DNA of 64,000 bases from Methanohalophilus sp. GTDB lineage: Archaea > Halobacteriota > Methanosarcinia > Methanosarcinales > Methanosarcinaceae. The stretch covers positions 1 to 64,000 of the forward strand of contig NZ_JASGLW010000007.1 of NCBI RefSeq assembly GCF_030156785.1, given 5' to 3'. Of the stretch, positions 16,889-25,982 are shown one piece after another. The translations under genes and the position numbers were made by a program. The notes under the pieces are model-generated. The model ran no database searches and was not told the origin of the DNA. It was given only the letters and a program-made list of their open reading frames with translations. Each line of letters begins with the position of its first letter. The stretch's first letter is position 1.

Positions 16889-17908
16889 ATGGACGCAAAG
16901 ATTGTAATCGCATTCATGATCCTGATAATCGCATCAATTGCTTTTGTGGAATTAGGTTCTGAAAACGAGATTCCTGCTAAAATCGAAATCTACAGCCAGA
17001 CAAGGGAAGCAATGGGAACCACTGTCACAATTGCTGCTGTCGGATCGAATGAAGACCAAATGTATGAATCTATTGACAAGGCGTTTGAAAGGATTGAAGA
17101 AATTGAAAGCTTGATGAGCACTTACAATGACCAAAGCCAGTTATCCATCCTCAACAAAGAAAAAAATGTTGACAATACTGACCCTTCACTTGTCTATGTT
17201 TTAGAAAAGTCAATATACTACAGCGAGATAACCTCTGGAGCTTTTGATGTCACAATTAAACCTGTACTTGATCTCTGGGCAAGTAAATATGGAGATGGAA
17301 AACCAAATCAACCCCCTACACAAGACGAAATTAATGACGCCCTCCGTCTTGTGAATTCCTCTGCAATAATAATCAACGGAACTTCTGTTTCAATCAATGA
17401 GGGCATGGAAATTACCCTTGGGGGAATAGCAAAAGGTTATGCAGTTGATGAAGCTGCAAGAGTTCTGATATCCCATGGGGTTGAAAATGGCTTTGTCAAC
17501 GCTGGAGGGGATGGATTTTACTTCGGAACAAAACCGGATGGCAAACCATGGATTATCGGATTGCAGGATCCGGAGAAAAAGGTCGATCCTGTTACCGTAA
17601 TGACACTTTCTGGCAAAGCTGTTACAACCAGCGGAAACTATGAGCGATACTTCAATGATTCCGCCAGAGTTTCACATATTGCAGATCCACGCACAGGTTA
17701 TCCGGTTTCAAACCTCATCAGTTCAACTATAATCGCAGATTCAGCCTTAGAGGCAGATGCTCTGGCTACATCCGTATTTGTTTTGGGTGAAGAAGATGGA
17801 CTGAAACTGGTGGAAAGTCTTGAAGGGGTTGAATGCCTGATAATAACCCCTGACAAAAGAATTGTCAGAACAGAAGGTTTTGAAGCCTATGAAACAGTTG
17901 ATTATTGA
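16889..17908 (+). CDS. apbE: FAD:protein FMN transferase ApbE
   Basis: ApbE attaches FMN to threonine in target proteins; the obvious target is RnfG, encoded in the divergent operon. The 339-residue protein has an N-terminal membrane anchor (KIVIAFMILIIASIAFV), and an ApbE fold with the motifs MGTTVTI, GGIAKGYAVDEAA, NAGGDGFYFG, TTSGNYERYF, HIADPRTGYP and ADALATSVFVLG. The acidic Mg2+ ligands of this family are in the last of these. There is no lipobox Cys, so anchoring is by the helix. The longest frame begins at 16766, but the TATA box lies downstream of that codon; ATG 16889 fits. Confidence 0.95.
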   Translation: MDAKIVIAFMILIIASIAFVELGSENEIPAKIEIYSQTREAMGTTVTIAAVGSNEDQMYESIDKAFERIEEIESLMSTYNDQSQLSILNKEKNVDNTDPSLVYVLEKSIYYSEITSGAFDVTIKPVLDLWASKYGDGKPNQPPTQDEINDALRLVNSSAIIINGTSVSINEGMEITLGGIAKGYAVDEAARVLISHGVENGFVNAGGDGFYFGTKPDGKPWIIGLQDPEKKVDPVTVMTLSGKAVTTSGNYERYFNDSARVSHIADPRTGYPVSNLISSTIIADSALEADALATSVFVLGEEDGLKLVESLEGVECLIITPDKRIVRTEGFEAYETVDY

Positions 17909-18450
17909 AGTGAAAACTCGTGGAGAGTCTCATAAATCGGCCCCTCTGGGGTTAAAGTACTTTTTTTGAGCTTAAAGCTGGTTACTTCAAATTCACCGAA
18001 ATATTTGTCCCCATATTCCTGCAGGAAATTTTTCAGCTTTTCCTTTTGCTCGCCCTTGAGGAATTTTACCCTACCAATGGTTGCATGTGAAATATACTCA
18101 TGTTTGTCTTTTTTAAAGCCCATTCCATCAAGAGCATGCTCAACCTGCAAATGAAGATTATCAAATTGACCCCCTAATCCCAACCAAATAATCCGCGGTC
18201 TTGAAGAAGATGGGAAAACACCCACCATTTCAATTCTGCACATAAAAGGAGAAGCCTTCACTTCATCAAGCCTCTCTATGACATCAGGTATCCGGGAAGT
18301 TTTCACATCTCCTAGAAACTTAAGCGTTACATGAATATTAGACGGATGAACTACCTTGATCCCTTTTATGGCATTCAAATCAGAGAGAATATCTTCAAAT
18401 CCTTTCTTGAGTTTTTCCGGAATATCAACGGCTACAAAAGTTCTTATCAA
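17902..18450 (-). CDS. thpR: RNA 2',3'-cyclic phosphodiesterase (LigT/ThpR)
   Basis: A 182-residue member of the 2H phosphoesterase superfamily. It has the two catalytic motifs HVTLKFLG and HATIGRV and ends with the family's LTPEGPIYETLHEFSL. It hydrolyses 2',3'-cyclic phosphates of RNA in vitro; its cellular role in archaea is unclear. The start is TTG 18450, preceded by GGAAGTGA; the longer frame (from 18546) has no SD. The stop overlaps the stop of apbE by seven bases in convergent orientation. Confidence 0.92.
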   Translation of the reverse strand: MIRTFVAVDIPEKLKKGFEDILSDLNAIKGIKVVHPSNIHVTLKFLGDVKTSRIPDVIERLDEVKASPFMCRIEMVGVFPSSSRPRIIWLGLGGQFDNLHLQVEHALDGMGFKKDKHEYISHATIGRVKFLKGEQKEKLKNFLQEYGDKYFGEFEVTSFKLKKSTLTPEGPIYETLHEFSLQ

Positions 18451-18573
18451 AATAATCACTTCCTTGTTTCCAAAAGGAACAGAAACAATATCTAAAAGAC
18501 GTCCCTTCTTTAATATAGCAGTATGTTTAATAAACATACAAAGCATATTTATAAAAAAACTGTCGGGGATGGA

Positions 18574-19434
18574 ATGGAATCCATTGAAGTACTAATAGAA
18601 AGTGCCTTGAGGCTGGCAGAGAAAAACAATGCAGCAGCAATCCTGATTTCAGGAAATATCACATTTCCCATTGAGACAACTATTCCTGTGTACCAGCTTC
18701 CGGGAAATCCAAACACTTTTGTAGAAAGTTTCATTCCTCCTGATAGTGGCAATCTTTCTTCTATGAAAGATAATCTCAGAAGGGAAACAGCATATCACAT
18801 CTCTGATATCGAGAAGGCAGCATCTATCGAGCACATTATAGGGGAAATGAAAAAAGGAATTGTCCTTGGAATCTCCATATCAAGCGAATCCGTAGCTGTA
18901 ATTTTTCATGATTTCTCAAAAAGCATTTTTCTTAATGCAATTCAGGAGTGTGAGAAACGTATTCCTCCGGAAGTTATGCGTGCTGCATTGCGGTTATGTC
19001 TTGAGATATCTGCTGCTGGCCGTGAGGGAAGGCATGTTGGAACGGCATTCCTGATTGGAGATCACGAAGAAGTCATGCAGCGTTCACACCAGATGATTCT
19101 GAACCCCTATTCCGGGCATCCGGATGAAGAACGAAATATACTTGATAAAAAGAACTGGGAATCCATAAAGGAATTTGCACTTCTGGATGGCGTATTTGTT
19201 GTTTCGGCTGAGGGGATAATCCAGAATGCGGGACGTTATCTGGATGTTGACGCAAAAGATCTTGATATAAACAAGGGATTCGGAGGACGACATGTGTCCG
19301 CAGCGGCGATGACACGTGACACTGTGGCAGTTGCTTTAACCGTATCAGAATCCGGCGGTACAGTCCGATTATTTATGGATGGTAAGGAACGACTATCTAT
19401 TGAAGCCAGTGACAGACCTCTAAAAAATAATTAA
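18574..19434 (+). CDS. dacZ: Diadenylate cyclase DacZ (c-di-AMP synthase)
   Basis: The enzyme makes c-di-AMP from two ATP. A C-terminal DisA_N-type domain contains the signatures DGVFVVSAEGIIQNAGRYL and GGRHVSAAAMTRDT, matching the D-G-A and R-H-x-A catalytic motifs. The N-terminal part (about 1-170) is the archaeal-specific domain. Start choice: a TATA box (ATATTTATAAAAAA, 18545-18558) sits about 25 nt before ATG 18574, so the mRNA is probably leaderless and the longer frame from 18523 is excluded. 286 residues. c-di-AMP controls K+ and osmolyte balance in other prokaryotes; K+ transport genes lie 39 kb away in this window. Confidence 0.9.
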   Translation: MESIEVLIESALRLAEKNNAAAILISGNITFPIETTIPVYQLPGNPNTFVESFIPPDSGNLSSMKDNLRRETAYHISDIEKAASIEHIIGEMKKGIVLGISISSESVAVIFHDFSKSIFLNAIQECEKRIPPEVMRAALRLCLEISAAGREGRHVGTAFLIGDHEEVMQRSHQMILNPYSGHPDEERNILDKKNWESIKEFALLDGVFVVSAEGIIQNAGRYLDVDAKDLDINKGFGGRHVSAAAMTRDTVAVALTVSESGGTVRLFMDGKERLSIEASDRPLKNN

Positions 19435-20471
19435 ATCCTGAACCTGAGGATTGCTGCAATACCTCCAAGGGCAGCAAGTTTTTGTCCAGGTTCAAATTCT
19501 GTGCTTAACACCACAAGTTTTCCTTTGGAATATTCCACATTCCGGATGAACGAATCTATGCTACCCTCTTCCCGTTCCTGCCGCAGATATTCATCAGCAA
19601 CAAGAAGTGTCTCGATTGCACCGTAATCCTGTGCCTTGCAAACTTCTTCCATCCCGTATGCAGCTTTACCATCGATCGATATTTCCTTCAAAAGCTCGTC
19701 CATCAGGGCAGCTTCCCTCGAAAGGCGAGATTGCTCCACTAACCTGTCAACCGCACCTCTTCGCAGTACTTCCTGGAAACCAGACATTCCGATGGATGAA
19801 GTGTCTTCGATTAGAATTCTTGAAGCCAGTTCAGGCTCTCTGGTTTTTACATAGTTGAGGAAATCTTCTTTTGTAAATCCGGGACCTGCAAGCACAATGG
19901 ACTCTTCTCCCGTAAGGGGATATTTTAATTTTTCCAGAAGTGTTTCAAAGAAATCTTCCCTTAAAGATCCTTCACCTTTACCGGAAGACTGGCGAACATG
20001 GGCATATAATTCAATACCATAATGTCGTACAAAACCAATATCTGCATCACCCTCTTCCACTGCGACAATTATCACTTTTGGTCGCTTAGCTGCCGCTTCA
20101 GCTTCCTCTATTCTCTCAAGCTGATCTCCTTTCCATACTTTGACAATTGAAATGTCATTCCCTTGCTCTATGTTCAGGGTGTGATAGGAGCCCTCATCCA
20201 TACCATGTTCTATAGGACCATGCAATCTCAGACGGTTTGAAAATTTGTGGAATTCAAGAGATTCAACCAGAATACCAAGGCGAACTGTTTTTTTCTCCGA
20301 CTTTTCGGGTCGTAGCTTGTCAGTTGCGGAATCAACTTTCCTTTTGGTAAGGGCAAATACGAGATCCCCTGGCTCAATAATATATTTGAGATGCCATAGA
20401 TCATCCAGCGTTTGCGGTACAAGGGTAATCTCTCCTTCATTTCCCTTAAGATTCTTTTTCAGAACTCGCAT
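19431..20471 (-). CDS. pelA: mRNA surveillance protein pelota
   Basis: Archaeal pelota (Dom34) binds stalled ribosomes in the manner of aRF1 and works with ABCE1 to split them. The 346-residue protein has the Sm-like N-terminal domain (MRVLKKNLKGNEGEITLVPQ), the central eRF1-like domain (VIIVAVEEGDADIGFVRHYG) and the C-terminal L7Ae-like domain (AIETLLVADEYL). It lacks a GGQ motif, as expected for pelota. It starts nine bases after the rqcH stop and ends four bases into the convergent dacZ stop. Confidence 0.96.
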   Translation of the reverse strand: MRVLKKNLKGNEGEITLVPQTLDDLWHLKYIIEPGDLVFALTKRKVDSATDKLRPEKSEKKTVRLGILVESLEFHKFSNRLRLHGPIEHGMDEGSYHTLNIEQGNDISIVKVWKGDQLERIEEAEAAAKRPKVIIVAVEEGDADIGFVRHYGIELYAHVRQSSGKGEGSLREDFFETLLEKLKYPLTGEESIVLAGPGFTKEDFLNYVKTREPELASRILIEDTSSIGMSGFQEVLRRGAVDRLVEQSRLSREAALMDELLKEISIDGKAAYGMEEVCKAQDYGAIETLLVADEYLRQEREEGSIDSFIRNVEYSKGKLVVLSTEFEPGQKLAALGGIAAILRFRI

Positions 20472-20480
20472 TTACATACC

Positions 20481-22490
20481 TCAGTTTACTCCGCTTAATC
20501 TCTTCAATTCAGAACCGCCTGGGGGAAGCATCATGGCGATTTTATCAGGAGATGCGATCTGTTTCACAAAATGTACATCCCCCAGCTTTTCCACATATAT
20601 CCTGTAGATCTTTTTGGCAATGTCATTCTGGTTAAATTTACCGGGAACAAGTTCAATTACGTGTTCAGCTCTGGATTCCACGGCTGAAAGCGGACCACCG
20701 ATTACACGGGTTTCCTTCCCAAGCTCAAGACCTACTGCAGCACTTACGGGTACATCCCGCATATAGTTACGTTCTCCCCGTATTACAAATGAACCCTTCC
20801 TGAGATATTCTCCCGACTCTGGAGTTTTGGTAACCTGCTCGGGTAATATCCAATAACAATCCCCTGCAAACTGTCCTGCCTTCCAGATACTGGAGTTGGA
20901 GACTACGAATTGGGCAACCTCATCAAGGGTAGACTGGGGAACTTTCATCCCTTGGGTTTTTATGATAGTCATGGGCGCTCCCGGTGCCTGAGTATGGAAA
21001 ACTACATCCCTTTTTTCCATGTACTTTTTGACGATTTCCTCATTCGTGGCAGCGTCACGTCCTGCAACCACAAAAAAACCATCCGATGAAACAAACCACC
21101 TGAAGCGATCATACCAGTGTTTCTTGACAAAGGCTTTCCTTGTGGCAGCCTTTTTCTTGCTCTTTCTCTTTTTCATCTGCTGGCGTGTTTGCTCAATTGC
21201 GGCAAGGGCTCCTTTTCGCTTCTTTTCAAGCTTTTTGACCTTTTCATAGTAGACAAGAGCATTCTGGGGAACCGTCTTTCGCACATCGATATTCGCCTTT
21301 ACACCATTGAGATTCATGGTGACGATTCCTTTGGAGGAATCGATATTAACAACTGATCTTGCCGCCTCAGATTTTTCTTTTGCACCATCAATTATCTTAC
21401 AGATTTCCTGCCATGAATAACCTTTTTCACGTGCTGAAGACAGAACACCTAGCAATCCTTCGATGTCCTGATAGTATTCATAAATACGTTCAGCGGTTTG
21501 AGTATATTTCTCGATTTCCCTGCCAAACTTATTAATTGCATCTTCCTGCTGCTGGAGACGCCGGGCAAGAACATCGACTTTTTCTTTTTTGACTGATTCC
21601 TTTTGTTCCTCAAAAGTAGCTGCTGAACGCTTTCCAAAAAACTCATCCAGAGCCTTGTTAAATGATTCGTAGTACTGTATTTGATAACCTGAATACTGCT
21701 TCAGTTCAAAGGGGATGACATTGACATCCACTTGTTTGCCATTTTGTTCCTCTCGAACTATGCAGGGCTTTAATTTACCTTCTATAAGTGGTTTAAATAC
21801 TTCTTTCAAGCCTTCTATCAGAGCATTAATTTCCTTTTCTTCAAGTGAAGCCGCATCTAGGGTCTTATCTATACCACTGCGCAGGCACACTTCTTCGGCG
21901 TATACCCCTCCCAGATTAAACCTACTGGCAATCGTACGCACAACATCGGCATTTGAGGAATGGAAGATCTGGGATAATTGCTCACTGTCAATGTCCAGCG
22001 GACTTAACTGTGCCTCAGGATACTGGTAGATTTCGCCACGCCTGATACGCCTGCCCTTAAAAGTAACCGGTTTCATCGGCAGGATGATGCGACGATTCTT
22101 ATCAAGTAAAACAATATTCCCCTGCCCAAAAAGCTCGACAACTAGGACAGTAGTTTCACCTCCTCTTATAATATGTATCTCCACAATCCTGTCGAAATCA
22201 TATTGGTTAATGGAAAGGATTCTGCCTCCCATAATGTGCTTTCTCAAAAGCATTGGGAATGCCTGAGGAATCTTCGGGCTGGGTCGAATGTAGTTGCTCA
22301 GATGAAAACGTTTGCCCAATTCAATTACAAGATTTACGCGACCTCTCGTAAACAGGTTCAGATTAATGCGTAATTCTTCCTCTGCCGGCTGGTAAATTTT
22401 ACCGATTTTTGCATCTACCAGTGTCATAGAAGGAGTGTTGAATTCATTTATCAATGCGGCAACATCCACACTTGTCATTTCTTCTTTCAT
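20481..22490 (-). CDS. rqcH: Ribosome quality-control protein RqcH (NEMF/Rqc2/FbpA family)
   Basis: A 669-residue NFACT protein. The N-terminal NFACT-N domain (DAKIGKIYQPAEEELRINL, FHLSNYIRPSPKIPQAFPML) is followed by a middle coiled coil (about residues 300-460) and the NFACT-R domain (KKHWYDRFRWFVSSDGFFVVAGRDA). The family binds 60S/50S subunits blocked by peptidyl-tRNA and, in bacteria and eukaryotes, directs untemplated C-terminal tails. Adjacent pelota splits the stalled ribosome first, so the pair forms a ribosome rescue operon. ATG 22490 is used; a second ATG four codons later is possible. Confidence 0.93.
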   Translation of the reverse strand: MKEEMTSVDVAALINEFNTPSMTLVDAKIGKIYQPAEEELRINLNLFTRGRVNLVIELGKRFHLSNYIRPSPKIPQAFPMLLRKHIMGGRILSINQYDFDRIVEIHIIRGGETTVLVVELFGQGNIVLLDKNRRIILPMKPVTFKGRRIRRGEIYQYPEAQLSPLDIDSEQLSQIFHSSNADVVRTIASRFNLGGVYAEEVCLRSGIDKTLDAASLEEKEINALIEGLKEVFKPLIEGKLKPCIVREEQNGKQVDVNVIPFELKQYSGYQIQYYESFNKALDEFFGKRSAATFEEQKESVKKEKVDVLARRLQQQEDAINKFGREIEKYTQTAERIYEYYQDIEGLLGVLSSAREKGYSWQEICKIIDGAKEKSEAARSVVNIDSSKGIVTMNLNGVKANIDVRKTVPQNALVYYEKVKKLEKKRKGALAAIEQTRQQMKKRKSKKKAATRKAFVKKHWYDRFRWFVSSDGFFVVAGRDAATNEEIVKKYMEKRDVVFHTQAPGAPMTIIKTQGMKVPQSTLDEVAQFVVSNSSIWKAGQFAGDCYWILPEQVTKTPESGEYLRKGSFVIRGERNYMRDVPVSAAVGLELGKETRVIGGPLSAVESRAEHVIELVPGKFNQNDIAKKIYRIYVEKLGDVHFVKQIASPDKIAMMLPPGGSELKRLSGVN

Positions 22491-22601
22491 GGCCGATACT
22501 AATAAAGGAATAGATGCTAAAAAGGTTTGTCCAATAGCTTATATAAGGCTAAGATGAATAAAGTCAGAGTCTCCAACAAAGGCTGGGTAGGATTATTATT
22601 T

Positions 22602-23828
22602 ATGGACATCCGGACAAAAAGATACCTTAAAAGCAAATTCAAGGAATACTATAGAATGGCAAATTTAGATCTGCCTTCAGAACTTCCTTCCCGCGAATGG
22701 GGTTTTATCTCGTTTGATCAGATGCCCCAAACCATTATGTACAGGCACAAAGCGTTTGAAGCTCCAGGAGAGATTCGTGATTACCTTGTGTCAATGCAGC
22801 CTGCTCATGTGTATCATTCTGTTGCATATTATCAGTATCCTGGTGCCCCGTCAATGAAAGAGAAAAACTGGCTGGGAGCTGATCTTATTTTTGACTTGGA
22901 TGCAGATCACCTTCCCAACTCACCTCAATCGTATGCCGATATGCTTGATATGGTGAAAAACGAGGCTTTAAAACTGCTGGATTTCCTTATGGATGACTTC
23001 GGATTCCCGGAAGACAGCATTACTGCGGTTTTTTCCGGTGGCAGAGGATATCACTTCCATATTGAAGATCCTAAGGTCCGGCAACTGGAAAGCCCTCAAA
23101 GAAGGGAAATTGTTGACTATGTGGGGGGAAAGGGGATACGTGCCGAATTTTTTTATAAAAGAAAGTTCCTTGAAGGAGATTCCGGAACCGGCACCAAGAG
23201 TTTCAAGGAAAAAACAGAGTTATCCAGTCGATATGTCCTGAAAAACCCTGATACAGGCTGGAGCCGGAGAATTACGGAATATATTGCCTGCTATCTTAGA
23301 GAAGAGATGGAAAAGGACAAGAAAAAGAGATTCCGAGAACTCAAAAAGATTGATGGTTTTGGGAAAAAAGCTATTTCACAACTTGAAAGGATAGCTGTTG
23401 ATCCTGAAAGGCTGGATGCTTTTAGAAAAACCGGCATGCTTGATTTCGGATCAAATATTTCACAGGATCTGCTGCTCAAATTAATTAATATGGCAATAGA
23501 GGAAAATCATATACATCTCCTTAATCCAGCACAGGTGGATGAACCCGTTACTGCGGACATCAAAAGACTCATACGCCTGCCCGGCTCCCTTCACGGTGGA
23601 TCAGGGATGCGTGTCGTAACACTGAGACTTGACGAAATTGAGAATTTCGAACCCCTCTCAGATGCAGTTGTATTTTCAGGAAAACCGGTAACAATAAAAG
23701 TTATGAAACCATACGAGATACAAATGAAAGGCGAGGAACTGCAGGTTGAGGAAGGAGTGCAGCAGGTCCCCGAATATGCCGCAATTTACCTCATGTGCAG
23801 AGGAGCTGCAGAATATGGATCGAAATGA
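22602..23828 (+). CDS. priS: DNA primase small subunit PriS
   Basis: The catalytic subunit of the archaeal primase makes primers for replication. The 408-residue protein contains the motif DLIFDLDADHL with the metal-binding aspartates and the FSGGRGYHFHIED motif with its catalytic histidine, plus RLPGSLHGGSGMRV late in the protein. The start is ATG 22602 behind GGTAGGA; the frame is open upstream to 22527 without an SD. It is the first gene of a replication-translation operon and overlaps the GINS gene by 14 bases. Confidence 0.95.
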   Translation: MDIRTKRYLKSKFKEYYRMANLDLPSELPSREWGFISFDQMPQTIMYRHKAFEAPGEIRDYLVSMQPAHVYHSVAYYQYPGAPSMKEKNWLGADLIFDLDADHLPNSPQSYADMLDMVKNEALKLLDFLMDDFGFPEDSITAVFSGGRGYHFHIEDPKVRQLESPQRREIVDYVGGKGIRAEFFYKRKFLEGDSGTGTKSFKEKTELSSRYVLKNPDTGWSRRITEYIACYLREEMEKDKKKRFRELKKIDGFGKKAISQLERIAVDPERLDAFRKTGMLDFGSNISQDLLLKLINMAIEENHIHLLNPAQVDEPVTADIKRLIRLPGSLHGGSGMRVVTLRLDEIENFEPLSDAVVFSGKPVTIKVMKPYEIQMKGEELQVEEGVQQVPEYAAIYLMCRGAAEYGSK

Positions 23829-24528
23829 GTTCAAAGGATATTCCAGGCAGGAGAATAGTCCATCCCTGAACTCCTTACCACCCGATTTTTATAATCGTGT
23901 TAATGATTACATTCATGAGCTTGAGGAAGAGATCAGAAAGATCAATAACCCCAGATCAGTGGAATCCAAGATCCTTGAAGATGAATTACAAGCTGCCCTT
24001 AATGATGTGGAAACCATTTTCATCCGAAGGATCAGGAAAATAACTTCTCGAGCCACATCCAATGCGTTTTTGGAGGTTTCTTCCAGTGAGGATATGAGTA
24101 AATTGCTTCCTTCGGAGAAGAAGGTATATAAAGCAATTCTTTCAGCAATACAAACCGCAAGAGAAGAATTAATTGATCCTATATTCAAACCAAATACTTC
24201 AAAACCAAGTCCTTCACTTAATGAAAACGAAGGGGAAAAAAAAGAATCTGATGGTAACGTAATCCGGGAGCAGGATAACTTTGAAGAAGCAACCATGCAA
24301 CCAGAAGAAAGCAATCAGATAAGCAAAAAGGATATAAATGAAGAGTACTGTCTTGTCCGAATACTAAAGGACCTGCCTACGTTCAAAGCAGCAGATGATC
24401 ACAATTACACCCTTGCCGCGGAGGACATCGTAGTATTGCCTGCCCTTAATGCAAAAGGACTGGTAAAACGCGGCGTAGCCATTCCTGTTGAAGGAAGGCG
24501 AATCAAGTTAAAAGATGTGAGATTATGA
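23815..24528 (+). CDS. GINS complex subunit (Gins51 type)
   Basis: A component of the CMG replicative helicase. The 237-residue protein has an N-terminal helical A domain ([19 protein letters not shown] ... [16 protein letters not shown]) and a C-terminal small B domain ([32 protein letters not shown]), the order found in archaeal Gins51. A low-complexity acidic linker of about 50 residues lies between. ATG 23815 follows GAGGAG; the 14-base overlap with priS supports co-translation of two replication proteins. The 3' end overlaps the L44e start (ATGA). Confidence 0.9.
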   Translation: MDRNEFKGYSRQENSPSLNSLPPDFYNRVNDYIHELEEEIRKINNPRSVESKILEDELQAALNDVETIFIRRIRKITSRATSNAFLEVSSSEDMSKLLPSEKKVYKAILSAIQTAREELIDPIFKPNTSKPSPSLNENEGEKKESDGNVIREQDNFEEATMQPEESNQISKKDINEEYCLVRILKDLPTFKAADDHNYTLAAEDIVVLPALNAKGLVKRGVAIPVEGRRIKLKDVRL

Positions 24529-24803
24529 AGATTCCAAAGAGATTCAGGACACATTGCCCGTACTGTAATAAACACACAGAGCATGTCGCAGAGAAAGTAA
24601 AGAAGGGCAGAGAGTCAATGATGACGCGCATTAGAAGGCAGAAGAAGAGACAGACTGGTATTGGAAACAGCGGAAAGTTCTCTAAGGTACCTAGTGGTGA
24701 TAAACCCACAAAGAGGATTGCACTCAGATACCGTTGCACCGTGTGCAACAAAGCACACCAGAGACCATGTTTTAGAGCAAAGAAATTCGATTTTAAGGAG
24801 TGA
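24525..24803 (+). CDS. rpl44e: 50S ribosomal protein L44e
   Basis: A 92-residue basic protein with two CxxC pairs (CPYC near residue 11 and CTVC near 72) forming the zinc site of eL42/L44e, and the motif GGQ-like loop replaced by [13 protein letters not shown]. It contacts the E site of the large subunit. The ATG overlaps the GINS stop. Confidence 0.97.
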   Translation: MKIPKRFRTHCPYCNKHTEHVAEKVKKGRESMMTRIRRQKKRQTGIGNSGKFSKVPSGDKPTKRIALRYRCTVCNKAHQRPCFRAKKFDFKE

Positions 24804-24810
24804 AATCATA

Positions 24811-24987
24811 ATGGAAACCCCAAAAAGCAGATTCCTCAGAGTAAAATGCAATGATTGTTCCAATGAACAGGTTATCTTCGGAAGCGCAAGCAGAAAGGTT
24901 AAATGCGTCGTTTGCGGAAGAACCCTTGCTGAACCCACTGGTGGCAAATCCACTATTACAACCCATATACTTGAAGTACTCGAGTAA
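24811..24987 (+). CDS. rps27e: 30S ribosomal protein S27e
   Basis: A 58-residue zinc-ribbon ribosomal protein with CNDC and CVVC pairs ([36 protein letters not shown]). The start is ATG 24811; the in-frame extension to 24661 is only readthrough of another gene's region. It is seven bases after L44e. Confidence 0.97.
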   Translation: METPKSRFLRVKCNDCSNEQVIFGSASRKVKCVVCGRTLAEPTGGKSTITTHILEVLE

Positions 24988-24998
24988 AGTGATTCCAG

Positions 24999-25796
24999 AT
25001 GGATAACAATAAATGGCCGGAAGTTGGTGAATTTGTCGTTTGTGAAGTCAAGAACGTTACCGACTTTGGGGCCTATACAACCCTTGAGGAATATAATGGC
25101 AAAGAGGGATTCATCCACATCTCCGAAATAAGGGCAGGGTGGGTCAAATACGTTAGGGATTACGTAAAGGAAGGACAGAAAATTGTTTGTAAGGTCCTTA
25201 ACGTAGACACTACCAGACGCCATATTGACCTTTCCCTCAAAGATGTGAATGAGCACCAAAAAAGGGCTAAAATCCAGGATTGGAAAAACGAACAGAAGGC
25301 GACCAAATGGCTGCAGTTTGTTGCAGAGGAATCTAAACTCGATGAGAAAAAACTGCAGAAACTTGAGAATACTCTTTTTGATGAATTTGGCAGCAATTAT
25401 GCGGCATTTGAGGAAGCTGCAATCCAAGGCGAAAATGCATTTGAGGATGTTAAGATCAGCAAGAAAGTCGCTGCAAACATCGTGAAGCTTGCACAGGAAA
25501 ATATCAAACTTCCATACGTTGAAATCGCCGGTTATGTCGATCTTACAAACAATGCACCTAATGGCATTGAACTTATCAGGATGGCTCTTGAAGAGGCAAA
25601 CAATGTAGACAGAGATGATGTCCGGTTAAATATTACTTACACCGGTGCACCAAGATACCGTATCCAGGTAATTGCTCCGGATTACAAAGTTGCTGAAGCA
25701 GTTCTTAAAAAATCGGCGGAAACAGCTATTGATAAGATTCAGCAATTGGGTGGCAAAGGTGTTTTCCACCGTCACATTGAAGCCGCAAGGTCGTGA
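24999..25796 (+). CDS. Translation initiation factor 2 subunit alpha
   Basis: The aIF2 alpha subunit helps deliver Met-tRNA to the small ribosomal subunit. The 265-residue protein has an N-terminal S1 domain (GEFVVCEVKNVTDFGAYTTL ... GFIHISEI), a helical middle domain and a C-terminal alpha/beta domain (RLNITYTGAPRYRIQVIAPDYK) that binds the gamma subunit. It is 11 bases after S27e and 6 bases before nop10. Confidence 0.97.
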   Translation: MDNNKWPEVGEFVVCEVKNVTDFGAYTTLEEYNGKEGFIHISEIRAGWVKYVRDYVKEGQKIVCKVLNVDTTRRHIDLSLKDVNEHQKRAKIQDWKNEQKATKWLQFVAEESKLDEKKLQKLENTLFDEFGSNYAAFEEAAIQGENAFEDVKISKKVAANIVKLAQENIKLPYVEIAGYVDLTNNAPNGIELIRMALEEANNVDRDDVRLNITYTGAPRYRIQVIAPDYKVAEAVLKKSAETAIDKIQQLGGKGVFHRHIEAARS

Positions 25797-25802
25797 TTAC
25801 CG

Positions 25803-25982
25803 GTGGGATATTCGATCAGGAAATGCCGTGATTGCGGCAGATATTCCCTCCGGAACAAATGCCCTGTTTGCGGTGCAGATACAACTGATCCAAGACCTGC
25901 AAAGTTTTCTCCAAAAGATCCATACGGCAAATATCGCAGAATTAGCAAAAAGGAAGGAATGATATGCAGAGCACAAAAGTAA
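25803..25982 (+). CDS. nop10: Nop10, H/ACA ribonucleoprotein subunit
   Basis: A 59-residue protein with GTG start at 25803, found by reading the third frame. It has the zinc ribbon KCRDCGRYSL ... KCPVCGADTTDPRPAKFSPK and the C-terminal DPYGKYRR helix, all diagnostic of archaeal Nop10, which holds Cbf5 and L7Ae on H/ACA guide RNAs for pseudouridine formation. The usual C-terminus is slightly extended (GMICRAQK) and overlaps the start of the next gene by 19 bases. The order aIF2alpha-nop10-PAC2 is widely conserved in archaea. Confidence 0.95.
   Translation: MGYSIRKCRDCGRYSLRNKCPVCGADTTDPRPAKFSPKDPYGKYRRISKKEGMICRAQK

Noticed and set aside
24615-25427. 270-codon minus-strand frame over L44e, S27e and aIF2alpha
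   Set aside because: Antisense to three certain translation genes.
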